A stretch of 45,001 nt of DNA from Curtobacterium sp. VKM Ac-1376 (GCF_015351025.1 NZ_JADKRV010000008.1:121945-166945), one strand, 5' to 3'. Shown: positions 8,992 through 17,321, numbered from the stretch's first letter. The notes: generated by a model not told the origin, from the sequence alone. Made by a program: numbers and translations.

Positions 8992-10031
8992 CAGGACTCC
9001 TCGGGTCGGAAGACGGAGATCCGGCGCATCGTGAACACGAGCACCACGGCGGTGATGACGAACAGCACGACCGCCATCGCTGACGCGTAGCCGAACTGGA
9101 AGTTCGCGAAGCCGTGCTGGTAGAGCAGCTCGGTGTAGGTCAGCAGCGAGGTGCCGGGGTACCCGAGCTGGGCCGCCGTCCCGCCGCCGATCGTCGCCTT
9201 GCCACTCGCGACGCCCGAGGCCACCGCGGCCTCGGTGAAGTACTGCAGGGCGGCGATCACCCCCGTCACGGCGGCGAACCCGATCACCGGCGCGATCGTC
9301 GGCAGCGTGATGTGCCGCACCTGCTGGACGCCGTTCGCCCCGTCGAGCGACGCGGCCTCGTACAGGTCACGAGGCACGTCGAGCAGCGACGCCAGGAAGA
9401 TGATCATGATGTCGCCCATCACCCAGACGCCCAGGATCACGAGCGATGGCTTCGACCACGCCGGGTCGTTGAACCAGAGCGGACCGTCGATGCCGAAGAG
9501 CCGCAGGATCTGGTTCACCGGCCCCGTGCCGGGGTTGAACAGGAACACGAACGCCACGACGCTCGCTACCGGCGGCACCAGGGCCGGCAGGTAGAACAGC
9601 GTCCGCCAGAAGCCGGTGGCTGTCTTTGCCCGGCTGAGCAGCCCGGCGACGAGCAGCCCGCAGACGATCCGGACCGGCACCAGGATGACGACGAACCACA
9701 GCGTGTTGACGACCGCGGGACCGATCTGCGGGTCCTGCGTGAACAGGAACCGGTAGTTCAGCAGCCCGACGAACTCCGGTTCCTGCAGCTGGTTGTAACG
9801 CGTGAACGAGTAGAAGACAGACGCCACGAGCGGGTAGACGAAGAACACCACTAGCCCCAGGAGCGCCGGAGCGAGCATCGTCAGCGCGACGAGCCGGCGC
9901 CGGGACTCGGCGGACCGGGGCCGACGTCGCGGAGCCGTCGGGGGCACCGGACCGGACCCCGTCGGGCCCGAGGGCCGGGCGGCGCGGGCGAGCCGCGCCT
10001 CCCGGCCGGTCGTCTTGGTGGTGACGCTCAT
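8991..10031 (-). CDS. Carbohydrate ABC transporter permease (MalF/CUT1 type)
   Basis: Partner permease, 346 residues. A basic, Pro-rich cytoplasmic N-terminus of about 50 residues precedes six predicted membrane segments beginning LVALTMLAPALLGLVVFFVY. The EAA loop is DLYEAASLDGANGVQQVRHITLP. The ATG overlaps the binding-protein stop by one base (TGATG). The leader codons around GREARLARAARP are GC-palindromic but much weaker than the hairpin in the gene at 25141. Confidence 0.92.
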   Translation of the reverse strand: MSVTTKTTGREARLARAARPSGPTGSGPVPPTAPRRRPRSAESRRRLVALTMLAPALLGLVVFFVYPLVASVFYSFTRYNQLQEPEFVGLLNYRFLFTQDPQIGPAVVNTLWFVVILVPVRIVCGLLVAGLLSRAKTATGFWRTLFYLPALVPPVASVVAFVFLFNPGTGPVNQILRLFGIDGPLWFNDPAWSKPSLVILGVWVMGDIMIIFLASLLDVPRDLYEAASLDGANGVQQVRHITLPTIAPVIGFAAVTGVIAALQYFTEAAVASGVASGKATIGGGTAAQLGYPGTSLLTYTELLYQHGFANFQFGYASAMAVVLFVITAVVLVFTMRRISVFRPEES

Positions 10032-11395
10032 CACGGGCCAGCCAGCTGGTTGGCGTTGTCGATGTCGGAGTCGAGCTTCTTCAGCTTGGCGTCGAGGTCG
10101 CCGCCCTTCTCCTGGTACGCCTGCCAGAACTTCGTGAAGGTGCCGATGTAGGCGGCGCCGTCGGCGGTGCCGGGCGAGGTCATCGTGTCCTTGTTGCCCG
10201 CGACGTCGACGAAGGTCTTGTAGTTCTCGTCGACCTCGAGGTCCGGGGACTCGAGCGCCGAGGTGAGCGTCGGGATGTTCTTCAGCCCGTTGCCGAGCGT
10301 GACCTGCGCGTCGGTGTTCGTCGACAGGTACTTCAGCAGCGCCCAGGACAGCTCCGGGTTCTTCGAACCCTTCGCGATCCCCGCCACGTTGCCCGCGATG
10401 TACGTCGAGCCGTAGTTGCCGAGACCGTCCATCACCGGGGTCGGGGAGGTGCCGTAGTCGAGGTCCGGCTTCTGGTCCTTGATGAAGGCCGTGCGGTACT
10501 CGCCGTCGATCTGCATCGCGACCTGACCGGTCTGGAACGCGTTGTCGGCCGCGAACTCCTGCCCGAGCCCCGATGTGAAGGCCTTGAGCTTGTCGTAGCC
10601 GATCTCGTCGACGAAGCCCTTCTGCCAGGTGATCAGCTTCTTCCAGGCGGCGGACGTGCCGATCGCGCTGTTGCCGTCCTCGTCGAGCCACGAGCCGTCG
10701 ACCATCGGCGCCCAGTGCTCGGGCGAGTTCTCGTAGAAGTCGATGAGCGGGTTGAAGCCGAGCTGCTTGATCGAGCCGTCAGCGTTGTACGTCGTCAGTT
10801 TCAGGGCGTCAGCCTCGAGCTCGTCGAGGGTCTTCGGCGGTGACGTGATGCCGGCTTTCTCGAGCAGTGGCTTGTTGTACATCAACGCGCTGACGTCGGC
10901 GAGCGCCGGCAGGGTGCAGCGGGTGTCCTTGTACTCCGTGTACGACTGCACCGCCTTCGGGATGTCGGAGAGGTCGACATCGTCGCGCTCGATGTAGGGG
11001 GACAGGTCGCGGAAGGCTCCGGACGAGCAGAAACTGCCCACGATTGCGGTCGAGTAGGACAGGCCGACGTCGATGTTCTGACCGGACGAGATCGCCTTCT
11101 GCAGCTTCTCGTCGTCCTGTCCGGCGTGGATGTCGACCGTGACGCCGGGGTTGGCCTTCTCGAAGCCCTCGACGGCGGTCTTCACGACGCCGGCTTCGCG
11201 ACCCGTGAAGAAGTGCCACAGGGACACGGTCCCCTTGAGCTCCTTCGGGGCGCTCTTCTCGATCGAGTCGGCGCTGCTCCCGGAGCTGCAGCCGGCGATG
11301 ACGAGGGTGCCCGCGGCGGCGATGGCGGTGGCGGTGAGGATCCTGCGGAAGACCCGGTGGTTCGGAGCCTGTCGGTTCGGTTCGGGGAAGTGCAT
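10031..11395 (-). CDS. Sugar ABC transporter substrate-binding lipoprotein
   Basis: Extracellular family 1 solute-binding protein, 454 residues, tethered to the membrane as a lipoprotein: the N-terminal helix ends in the lipobox LVIAGC. The mature part has the family motif GTVSLWHFFTGREAGVVKTAVEGF and the later FQTGQVAMQIDGEY segment. It is the first transporter gene of the operon and sits 108 bases after the ROK regulator. The operon pairs it with a GH4 glycosidase and a sugar kinase, so the ligand is probably an oligosaccharide or glycoside; a beta-glucoside is the simplest guess. Confidence 0.93.
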   Translation of the reverse strand: MHFPEPNRQAPNHRVFRRILTATAIAAAGTLVIAGCSSGSSADSIEKSAPKELKGTVSLWHFFTGREAGVVKTAVEGFEKANPGVTVDIHAGQDDEKLQKAISSGQNIDVGLSYSTAIVGSFCSSGAFRDLSPYIERDDVDLSDIPKAVQSYTEYKDTRCTLPALADVSALMYNKPLLEKAGITSPPKTLDELEADALKLTTYNADGSIKQLGFNPLIDFYENSPEHWAPMVDGSWLDEDGNSAIGTSAAWKKLITWQKGFVDEIGYDKLKAFTSGLGQEFAADNAFQTGQVAMQIDGEYRTAFIKDQKPDLDYGTSPTPVMDGLGNYGSTYIAGNVAGIAKGSKNPELSWALLKYLSTNTDAQVTLGNGLKNIPTLTSALESPDLEVDENYKTFVDVAGNKDTMTSPGTADGAAYIGTFTKFWQAYQEKGGDLDAKLKKLDSDIDNANQLAGP

Positions 11396-11427
11396 CGGTA
11401 CTCGCTCTCTGGTCTCGCTCCGGCGCT

Positions 11428-11467
11428 GCCCGGTTCCGGGCGCGACGAAGAGCCCTGTGGCAGGGCT
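11428..11467 (-). promoter_or_regulatory. Two small hairpins between regulator and transporter genes
   Basis: In the 108-base gap between the ROK gene and the binding-protein gene lie GCCCGG-TT-CCGGGC (11428-11441) and AGCCCTG-TGG-CAGGGCT (11451-11467). On the minus strand they could end the regulator transcript or set the level of read-through into the transporter genes. No clear promoter was recognised in this gap. Confidence 0.45.
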
Positions 11468-11503
11468 GGGTGATGGTGCCTCGAGTGGTGCAGGTGGAAC
11501 GGT

Positions 11504-12745
11504 TCAGGGGCGCTCGACGGGGTCCGGCGTCACGACATCGTCACTGATGCGCTCGAGCCGGTCCGCGAGCGCGGTGCGGACGACGTCGATCAGGACGTGC
11601 CGCGCACCGTGCAGGACGGGGGTGTCGGGGACGCCGGGGGCCACCACGGCCGTGGACCAGCGCGTGCGGGTCCGGAGCCAGGCGGTCACGGCGGCGGCCA
11701 GGGCGGGGCCACCGGCTATCCCGGTCGGGCCGTGCAGCACGACCGTCTCGGGGTCGGCCACGGCGAGGGCGGGGAGCACGTTGTGCCCGACGCGCTCGCC
11801 GAGGGCGGCGGTGAAGGGGTGCTGCTCGGGCAAGCCGGGCAACTGGGGGAGCACCTGGCGCCAGTCGGCTGCGGTGCCGTCGGGTGCCGTGATCCCGTGC
11901 TCGGCGGCCAGCGCGATGATCGCGGACTCGGAGATGAGGTCCGCGACGATCGTGGCCGTCGGGTCGATGGAACGGGCCTCGACCGGCAGCCCGAGGTAGC
12001 CGATCTCGCCGGCCGCTCCGGATGCGCCGGTGTGCAGGTGCCCGTGCAGGTCGAGGGCCATGCCGAGGCCCTCGGCCATCCAGAACAGCGCGAACGATCC
12101 GGGCGCGCGACCGGCGCCCATGTTCCGCTCGGCGATGGCGGCGAGGTTGGCGTCGTTCTCGATGACGACGCGGACCCCGAGGTCGGCGGACAGGGTGGCC
12201 GCGACCTGCTCGCGCGGCCAGCCGGGCAGGCCGTCGGTGAAGATCAGGGTGTCCGTGGCGTGGTCGACGCTGGCCTGCACGCCGACGGCGACCGCGGTCA
12301 CCAGGTCGGGGTGGACACCGGCCGCCGTCGCGGCACGGGAGATCGCGGCACCGACGATGTCGGAACCCGGAGCGCGCATCTCGGCGTCGGACATCCGGTG
12401 CGTCGCGACCGGGAACGTGCGGCCGGCGGCGTCCACCACGGTCGACCGGACGTCGACGAGCTGGACGTCCACGGCGACGGCGAGGTCGCGCTCGGTGATG
12501 GCTTCGTAGACGACGGCACTGGGACCGCGCCGACCGACCTGCGTGTCGGTGCCGGCCGGGCGGATGAGGGCCGCCGATTCGAGCCGCCGGATGATCTCGG
12601 CCGCGGTCGGCTTGCTGAGCCCGGTGCGCTGGGCGAGTTCGTTGCGGGTGAGCGGACCGCCGTCGAGCAGGAGCTCGAGCGCGGCGCGGTCGTTCAGGAC
12701 GCGCAGGAGCCCGGGCTGGCCGGGGGTGCGTCCTCGTGTCGTCAT
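11504..12745 (-). CDS. ROK-family transcriptional regulator of the sugar operon
   Basis: A 413-residue protein with an N-terminal winged helix-turn-helix (LTRNELAQRTGLSKPTAAEI, about residues 33-52) and a C-terminal ROK sugar-sensing domain with IENDANLAAIAERNMGAG and GAAGEIGYLGLP. The usual Cys-rich zinc motif after that glycine segment is absent (PVEARSIDPTATIV instead). This is seen in some regulators and argues against kinase activity. The ATG at 12745 is preferred over a TTG at 12766 because a TACAGT -10 box ends seven bases upstream, suggesting a leaderless mRNA. It heads the minus-strand operon and probably represses it in the absence of the sugar. Confidence 0.9.
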   Translation of the reverse strand: MTTRGRTPGQPGLLRVLNDRAALELLLDGGPLTRNELAQRTGLSKPTAAEIIRRLESAALIRPAGTDTQVGRRGPSAVVYEAITERDLAVAVDVQLVDVRSTVVDAAGRTFPVATHRMSDAEMRAPGSDIVGAAISRAATAAGVHPDLVTAVAVGVQASVDHATDTLIFTDGLPGWPREQVAATLSADLGVRVVIENDANLAAIAERNMGAGRAPGSFALFWMAEGLGMALDLHGHLHTGASGAAGEIGYLGLPVEARSIDPTATIVADLISESAIIALAAEHGITAPDGTAADWRQVLPQLPGLPEQHPFTAALGERVGHNVLPALAVADPETVVLHGPTGIAGGPALAAAVTAWLRTRTRWSTAVVAPGVPDTPVLHGARHVLIDVVRTALADRLERISDDVVTPDPVERP

Positions 12746-12752
12746 GTCGAGG

Positions 12753-12792
12753 ACTGTAACGGACAACCTTCTTTACTGAAAGGTTTGTTTAC
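12753..12792 (-). promoter_or_regulatory. Leaderless promoter and probable ROK operator
   Basis: On the minus strand TACAGT (12758-12753) lies seven bases before the ROK ATG. Immediately upstream is an imperfect inverted repeat with arms AACCTT (12765-12770) and AAGGTT (12780-12785), extended to ACAACCTT / AAGGTTTGT, plus two TTTAC direct repeats at 12772 and 12788. Its AT-richness stands out and its position fits autoregulation. Confidence 0.6.
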
Positions 12793-12840
12793 AGATCGGA
12801 AACACGCGTTCTGCTCCGCGAAACACCGCGCGACCCGACG

Positions 12841-12886
12841 GCGGACCGGAGGCCCGTGGCGGCGTCGCCACGGGCCTCCCGTCCGC
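12841..12886 (-). terminator. Hairpin terminator of the alcohol dehydrogenase fragment
   Basis: Arms of 21 bases (12841-12861 and 12866-12886) with one mismatch around a GCGT loop, sharing the CGGGAGGCCCGTGGCG core with the palindrome at 25174. It lies 25 bases beyond the stop of the truncated dehydrogenase copy. It may be the ancestral terminator of the dehydrogenase gene, now separated from the intact gene by the inserted segment. Confidence 0.7.
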
Positions 12887-12910
12887 CTGTGCGTCTCCGG
12901 ACGCACGCCG

Positions 12911-13341
12911 CTACGGGCGCAGCAGCACCTTGATGGCCCGGCGCTCGTCCATCGCACGGTAGGCCTCGGCGGCCTCGGCGGCCTCGTCGAGCGGCAGCTC
13001 GAGGTCGAAGACGCGCCCGGGGTCGATCGCCCCGGACAGCACGTCGGGCAGCAGCTCGGGGATGTACTTCCGGGCCGGGGCCATGCCGCCCGCGATCGCG
13101 ATGTTCGTGTCGAACAGGTAGCGCGTGCCGATGGTCGGCACCCCGTGCGGGACCCCGACGAAGCCGACGTTGCCACCGGGGCGCACCGAGTGCAGCGCCT
13201 GGTCCATGCTCTCCTCGGTGCCGACGGCCTCCACCGCGCAGTCGGCCAGGTCGCCGCCCAGGAGCTCCCGGACGGCGTCGACGCCCTCGGCACCACGGGC
13301 GGCCACGATGTCGGTCGCACCGAACTCGCGGGCAAGCGCCT
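12911..13341 (-). pseudogene. Truncated copy of the zinc alcohol dehydrogenase, 3' part only
   Basis: From the stop codon back to about codon 206, this matches the intact dehydrogenase gene at 17908-18329 almost base for base. Differences are scattered substitutions and one 9-base in-frame tandem duplication (AEAAEAYR versus AEAYR). Homology starts at the stop codon and ends abruptly at 13341, where kinase-derived sequence takes over. It lacks the zinc-binding and most of the NAD-binding parts and cannot be an active enzyme. It is in the same orientation as the intact gene, so the two copies form direct repeats around 13.3-17.9 kb. Confidence 0.9.
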
Positions 13342-13348
13342 GGGGGGT

Positions 13349-13607
13349 ATCGTGCGGCGAGCGCCCGCCGCCGAGCACGACCGGCACCGGTGCCGCAGTG
13401 GAGTCACCGAGGCTCAGGCGTTCGAGCGCGTCCGAGGCGAGCAGGACTATCTCCTCGGCCTGCCGCTCAACGACGCTGCGGCCGATGGTGTCGCCGGCAC
13501 GGTTGCCGGGCCAGGCACCGCCGCCCCAGTCGTCGGAGACGTCCCCGATGGCGGCGAAGCGAGCCGTCGTGCCGTCCGCGCGGGCCGCGAGCGGGTTGAT
13601 CCCCGTC
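13349..13607 (-). pseudogene. Two joined fragments of the BadF-type sugar kinase gene
   Basis: Bases 13349-13500 correspond to 5900-6053 of the intact kinase gene, and 13501-13607 to about 6232-6338, so roughly 180 bases are missing between them. Order and orientation match the intact operon and identity is high with scattered substitutions. No start codon or complete frame remains. The fragment is fused on one side to the dehydrogenase copy and on the other to the GH4 copy, with a further internal deletion of about 700 bases. Confidence 0.88.
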
Positions 13608-13611
13608 TCAG

Positions 13612-14350
13612 CCGGGTGACGCGGGAGGCGACCTCGATGACGTGGTCGTCGGGCAGGAACGGGAACGTGCCGTCGTTCCGCACGTTGAGCACCTGGACGT
13701 CGCCGCGGTCACCGAGGATCGACGAGAGCACGTCGATCGCCGCCTCGGAGTAGTACGCCCCGCCGCGCTGCTCGAGTTCGGCGGGCTTCGTCACGACGGA
13801 CTCGTCGGCGTACTTCGCGAGCAGCGCCCGCTCGGTCGCCATGACGACCTGGGCCCGGGTGGGCTCGCGGAGCTGTTCCTGCAGCGAGATGTCATGACTG
13901 TGGAAGTACCGCAAGGTAGTACGAGGGGATCGCTTCCTGCAGCCGGAGCAGGTCCGGGTGCATGTGCACAGTGTCGGCGGTGCGGTCGAGCGCTTCGCCG
14001 GAGAGCAGGTCCCCGAGCACGTCCCGCGTTGTGCCGTCGGCACCGGTCACCTGCATGCCGGGCTCCCACGTCAGGTGGTTCAGCACGATGTGGTCGAGCC
14101 GGACGGCGTCGAGTGCGACCCGGAACTCCTTCGCGCAACGCCGTTGGAACGGGATCGCCACGTTGCAGAGCCGGACTGCGCGGTGGCCGGGCTCGAGCAG
14201 CGCGCGGGTGAATGCCGACCGGGTTCGTGAAGTCGATTATCCATGTGTCGGGCTTGGCGTGCTTCCGGACGAGTTCGAAGTACTCGGGCACGAGGGTCAC
14301 GGTTGGAAGCGCCTTGGCGAACCCACCAGGGCCGGTCGTCTGCTGCCCGG
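13612..14350 (-). pseudogene. Decayed partial copy of the GH4 glycosidase gene
   Basis: Corresponds to about 7046-7785 of the intact GH4 gene in the same orientation, lacking both ends: the NAD-binding N-terminus and the C-terminal region are gone. Two frameshifts are visible by comparison, an extra A near 13914 (CCGCAAGGTAG versus CCGCAGGTAG) and a two-base deletion near 14212 (GGTGAATGCC versus GGTGACGATGCC). Conserved pieces such as TRTCVVPSA in the wrong frame confirm decay. Homology stops at about 14350, exactly where the lower-GC island begins. Confidence 0.9.
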
Positions 14351-14406
14351 CTGCCAATTCGTAACATGCGTTCCGCTGCGCGAAAGGCGATCTTCACGAG
14401 TACTGA

Positions 14407-14412
14407 TACGTT
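14407..14412 (+). promoter_or_regulatory. Possible -10 box of the chorismate operon
   Basis: TACGTT ends seven bases before the ATG at 14420, the same spacing as several apparent leaderless genes in this window. The surrounding 14385-14425 stretch is notably AT-rich. Pattern only. Confidence 0.4.
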
Positions 14413-14419
14413 AACGCTG

Positions 14420-14677
14420 ATGTTTCAAAAAGCCAGCGTGGCCGACCGTCTCCTTTCTCGTCTGCGCAGTGCCGGGGCGGGAGCATCGACGAGCAGCGCC
14501 GCGGCGATGGTGGGTACCGGCGAGGCGGACATGGCCGTCTGCAACGACGAGGCCCGCCGTCAGCAAGATCTGACCTGGTTCCGTGTCCGGAACGGTGTTC
14601 CGATCGTCTGGATGCTGTTCGGCAACAACGACGAAGGCGAATCCGGGTCGACACGCATCCATCGGGAGGAGCGGTGA
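14420..14677 (+). CDS. Small ORF (85 aa) heading the chorismate operon; possible fragment of a prephenate-dehydratase-like protein
   Basis: An 85-residue frame, MFQKASVADRLLSRLRSAGA..., whose stop overlaps the GTG of the next gene, implying translational coupling. The middle part (SSAAAMVGTGEADMAVCND and VPIVWMLFG) reminds me of the C-terminal substrate-binding half of prephenate dehydratase/decarboxylase-like proteins; this is a weak memory-based resemblance. It has no Shine-Dalgarno site but could be leaderless from 14407. The start lies 70 bases from the edge of the GH4 fragment, so it may be the 3' remnant of a longer gene truncated when the island joined its present neighbours. Base composition matches the island, not the flanks. 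Confidence 0.55.
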   Translation: MFQKASVADRLLSRLRSAGAGASTSSAAAMVGTGEADMAVCNDEARRQQDLTWFRVRNGVPIVWMLFGNNDEGESGSTRIHREER

Positions 14678-15837
14678 CGCGGGTTTCGGGGCCGGTGTTC
14701 CGATGGGGTCGACGTCCCTCGCCGTTCGAGGTCGTCGATGGAGTGGCGATCCGGCCTGGTGCTCCAGCTCACGTCCAGATCGGCGCGGCGCGAGACATGC
14801 TCAGAGCTGCGCCAACCGGATCGCTGATCGTCGGTGCACTGCCGTTCGACCTCTCATCGCCGGGAAGACTGTGGATCGGCAGACCTCGCTCGATGTCGCT
14901 TCCCAACTCCCGATCTCTTGGACATCGGACCGAACCATCGAGGGCGGACGACTCCGAGCATCGATCTGCCTTCACGTCTTCGGTCCGAAGCGTCCTACGT
15001 GGTATCTCTGACGGCACCCTTCAGAAGGTCGTCCTCGCCCGGACGGACGTGATCACGCGACCGGAGGACTTCGACGAGGCCGAAGTGTTCGCGCGGCTGA
15101 GTTCCGACCGGTCCTCCCTGGCGTTTCAGGTTCACGGTTCCGAGTCGCAAGGCGACTTCCTAGGGGCGAGTCCAGAAGTCCTCGTGCGGGTCAACGGTGC
15201 ACGTCTGGTGTCGACACCGTTCGCCGGCTCGGTGCCGACGGGCGGAGTGTTGCGCACTCGTGCTCGAAACGAACTCATCCGATCCGCGAAGGTCGGCACG
15301 GAACACGGCTTGGTGATCGAGGACATCGTTGGTCGGCTTCGCGGAGTGGCGATGTCCGATGTCGATGTGGTTGGCCCAGAACTGCGGTCCACAGAACGCG
15401 TCTGGCATCTCGCATCCGCCATCACGACGACTGTCGATCGGGCGTACATCGACTCGCTTGCTGCGGTGGAGCTGTTGCATCCGACGCCTGCAGTCTGCGG
15501 CGTGCCGCGAACGGCTGCTCTTCGGGTCATCAGTGAGAGCGAGCCGTTCGAACGAGGACTGTTCGGCGGAGTGGTGGGCTGGCAGTCGCGCGATGGCGAT
15601 GGCGAGTGGCGGGTGTCGATCCGTTGCGGACTCGTCACCGGGTCGTCCGCCCGCCTTTTCGCGGGCGCTGGCATCGTCCGGGGTTCCGACGCTGATGCCG
15701 AATTTGACGAGACAACGGCGAAGATGCGGACGATGAACGATGCACTGGCTGCTGCCGGAAAAACGGGCGCACCGGCTCCGTTGATGCAAACAGACGAAAC
15801 ACGGACACAAGAAGGCGATGCCAGATGGACAACGTGA
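14674..15837 (+). CDS. Isochorismate-synthase-like chorismate-utilising enzyme
   Basis: A 387-residue chorismate-binding protein of the EntC/MenF/DhbC type, which would isomerise chorismate to isochorismate for salicylate, dihydroxybenzoate or menaquinone routes. The general-base lysine of isochorismate synthases is visible in GTLQKVVLART. Other signatures are DFLGASPEVLVR, HPTPAVCGVPRTAA and FERGLFGGVVGW, and the C-terminal GAGIVRGSDADAEFDETTAK is the metal-binding end. The GTG start has a strong GGGAGGAG site. No isochorismatase, 2,3-DHB dehydrogenase, pyruvate lyase or NRPS gene lies nearby, so the product's fate is unknown. Composition is clearly lower in GC than the surroundings. Confidence 0.85.
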   Translation: MTRVSGPVFRWGRRPSPFEVVDGVAIRPGAPAHVQIGAARDMLRAAPTGSLIVGALPFDLSSPGRLWIGRPRSMSLPNSRSLGHRTEPSRADDSEHRSAFTSSVRSVLRGISDGTLQKVVLARTDVITRPEDFDEAEVFARLSSDRSSLAFQVHGSESQGDFLGASPEVLVRVNGARLVSTPFAGSVPTGGVLRTRARNELIRSAKVGTEHGLVIEDIVGRLRGVAMSDVDVVGPELRSTERVWHLASAITTTVDRAYIDSLAAVELLHPTPAVCGVPRTAALRVISESEPFERGLFGGVVGWQSRDGDGEWRVSIRCGLVTGSSARLFAGAGIVRGSDADAEFDETTAKMRTMNDALAAAGKTGAPAPLMQTDETRTQEGDARWTT

Positions 15838-17321
15838 GCGCGGAGGATATTCGGAACGACTGCGACATTGTGCGCCGACCCGTGCCGTTGATGCCGGCGA
15901 TGGATGCGTATCGAGGGCTCCGGGCGACGTACGGACCGGAGCGTGCGTTCCTACTCGAGTCGCAGGGCGGGCCGCAGGAAGACAACCGGGTCTCGATGTG
16001 TGGCCTTGCGGGGCGGACCTCGCTCATCATCCGGAACGGTTCCATGGCGATCGACGGCGAACGAGATGCAATTCGAGTCATTGCCGGGGTCCTCGTCGAA
16101 GCGGGAGTGATCGTTGCCGACGGAAGCGCTTACCGCTTGGTCGCTGACGATTCGCTCTGGATGATTCCTCGGATCTTGGATGCGGCCACGCGGACGTCCG
16201 ACGATCGCGCCGATCTCGCGTTGTCCTTCCTGGTCTTCTTCGGGTACGACGCCGTGCACTACATCGAGCGGCTCCCACGTTCGATTCCCGATCAGGATGA
16301 TGCCCCGCCTGACGCTGTCATCAGTTTCGTCGACGCCATCGTGACCTTCGAGGAGCACCGCGGCGAACTTGCCGTCGTTCGCTCCTCCGTTTGGGGTGGC
16401 GAAGACCCAGACCGCGTCGAGGGCGCGTTGACCGCGTGGTCGGAGGAGAACACTTCGCCGGAGGCCGTCAGCGGAATGCCGACGGTGCCACGTCCGCGCC
16501 GGATCCGCGACGACGTGACACGCGAGGAGTACCTGAGACGCGGCGAGGTCTGTCTCGAGCACATCCGCCAAGGAGACGCCTACCAGGTGCAACTCGGACA
16601 CTCCGTGACCATCGAGACAGATGCCGATCCCTTGACGGTCTACGAACGTCTCCGACGGCGAAACCCGTCGCCCTACATGGCCTTGTTCACCGTCGCGGGC
16701 CACGTCGTGGTCTGTGCGAGTCCGGAGTTGTTCGTCCGGCTGGAGAAGGGCTCGGCGACGATGCGACCGATCGCTGGCACCATCGCGCGAGGAGCTGACG
16801 ATGCAGCGCAGCGGGCCCAGCTCGTTGACGACCCGAAAGAGCGAGCCGAACACCTCATGCTCGTCGATCTCTGTCGGAACGATCTCGGACGTGTCGCAAG
16901 GCCCGGGACGCTCGACGTCGAGGTCATGATGGCTGTCGAGACGTACTCGCACGTATTGCACCTCGTGTCCCAGGTCGTCTGCGAGCTGGAGGCCGGGCAC
17001 GACGTGTGGGACGTCATCCGTGCGGGCTTCCCAGCCGGCACGATGTCCGGAGCGCCGAAGGTGCGCGCTATGGAGATCATCGAGTCCCTGGAATCGACTC
17101 GACGCGGTCTCTATGCGGGCGCCTTCGGATTGGTCGGCCTCGGGAGCAGGCCAGCTGTCCTCGGTCTCGCCATCCGCATGGCCGTCGTTCGTTGCGGGAC
17201 GTACGTGCTCCGCGCCTCCGCGGGTTTCGTCGCGGACTCAACGGGAGACAGCGAATGGGAGGAGACCCTCCAGAAGATGGCTGCTCCCTACTGGGCGGTC
17301 TGCGGGGAGGAGATCCGATGA
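15825..17321 (+). CDS. Anthranilate synthase component I-like (TrpE-type) enzyme
   Basis: A 498-residue chorismate-binding protein that, with the next gene's amidotransferase, would convert chorismate and ammonia to anthranilate. The nucleophile-selecting position has Gln (GDAYQVQLG), typical of ammonia-using enzymes, unlike the Lys of the preceding protein. RPIAGTIARG, LMLVDLCRNDLGRVA and AGTMSGAPKVRAMEI are TrpE-like. The tryptophan feedback motifs LLES (AFLLESQGG, residues about 44-47) and NPSPYM are both present, which suggests inhibition by tryptophan. The ATG at 15825 has an AGAAGG site; a GTG at 15834 is possible. An aminodeoxychorismate synthase role is less likely because the Lys of PIKGT is replaced. 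Confidence 0.85.
   Translation: MDNVSAEDIRNDCDIVRRPVPLMPAMDAYRGLRATYGPERAFLLESQGGPQEDNRVSMCGLAGRTSLIIRNGSMAIDGERDAIRVIAGVLVEAGVIVADGSAYRLVADDSLWMIPRILDAATRTSDDRADLALSFLVFFGYDAVHYIERLPRSIPDQDDAPPDAVISFVDAIVTFEEHRGELAVVRSSVWGGEDPDRVEGALTAWSEENTSPEAVSGMPTVPRPRRIRDDVTREEYLRRGEVCLEHIRQGDAYQVQLGHSVTIETDADPLTVYERLRRRNPSPYMALFTVAGHVVVCASPELFVRLEKGSATMRPIAGTIARGADDAAQRAQLVDDPKERAEHLMLVDLCRNDLGRVARPGTLDVEVMMAVETYSHVLHLVSQVVCELEAGHDVWDVIRAGFPAGTMSGAPKVRAMEIIESLESTRRGLYAGAFGLVGLGSRPAVLGLAIRMAVVRCGTYVLRASAGFVADSTGDSEWEETLQKMAAPYWAVCGEEIR

Noticed and set aside
12911..13387. The open frame at 12911-13387 as a genuine short dehydrogenase gene
   Set aside because: Only the 3' part of the dehydrogenase is present, and the first residues come from kinase-derived sequence in the wrong frame; it lacks zinc and cofactor sites.
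11597..13753. A 718-codon plus-strand frame spanning the ROK gene and the pseudogene block
   Set aside because: It is antisense to the ROK gene and to three gene fragments, with no recognisable domain.
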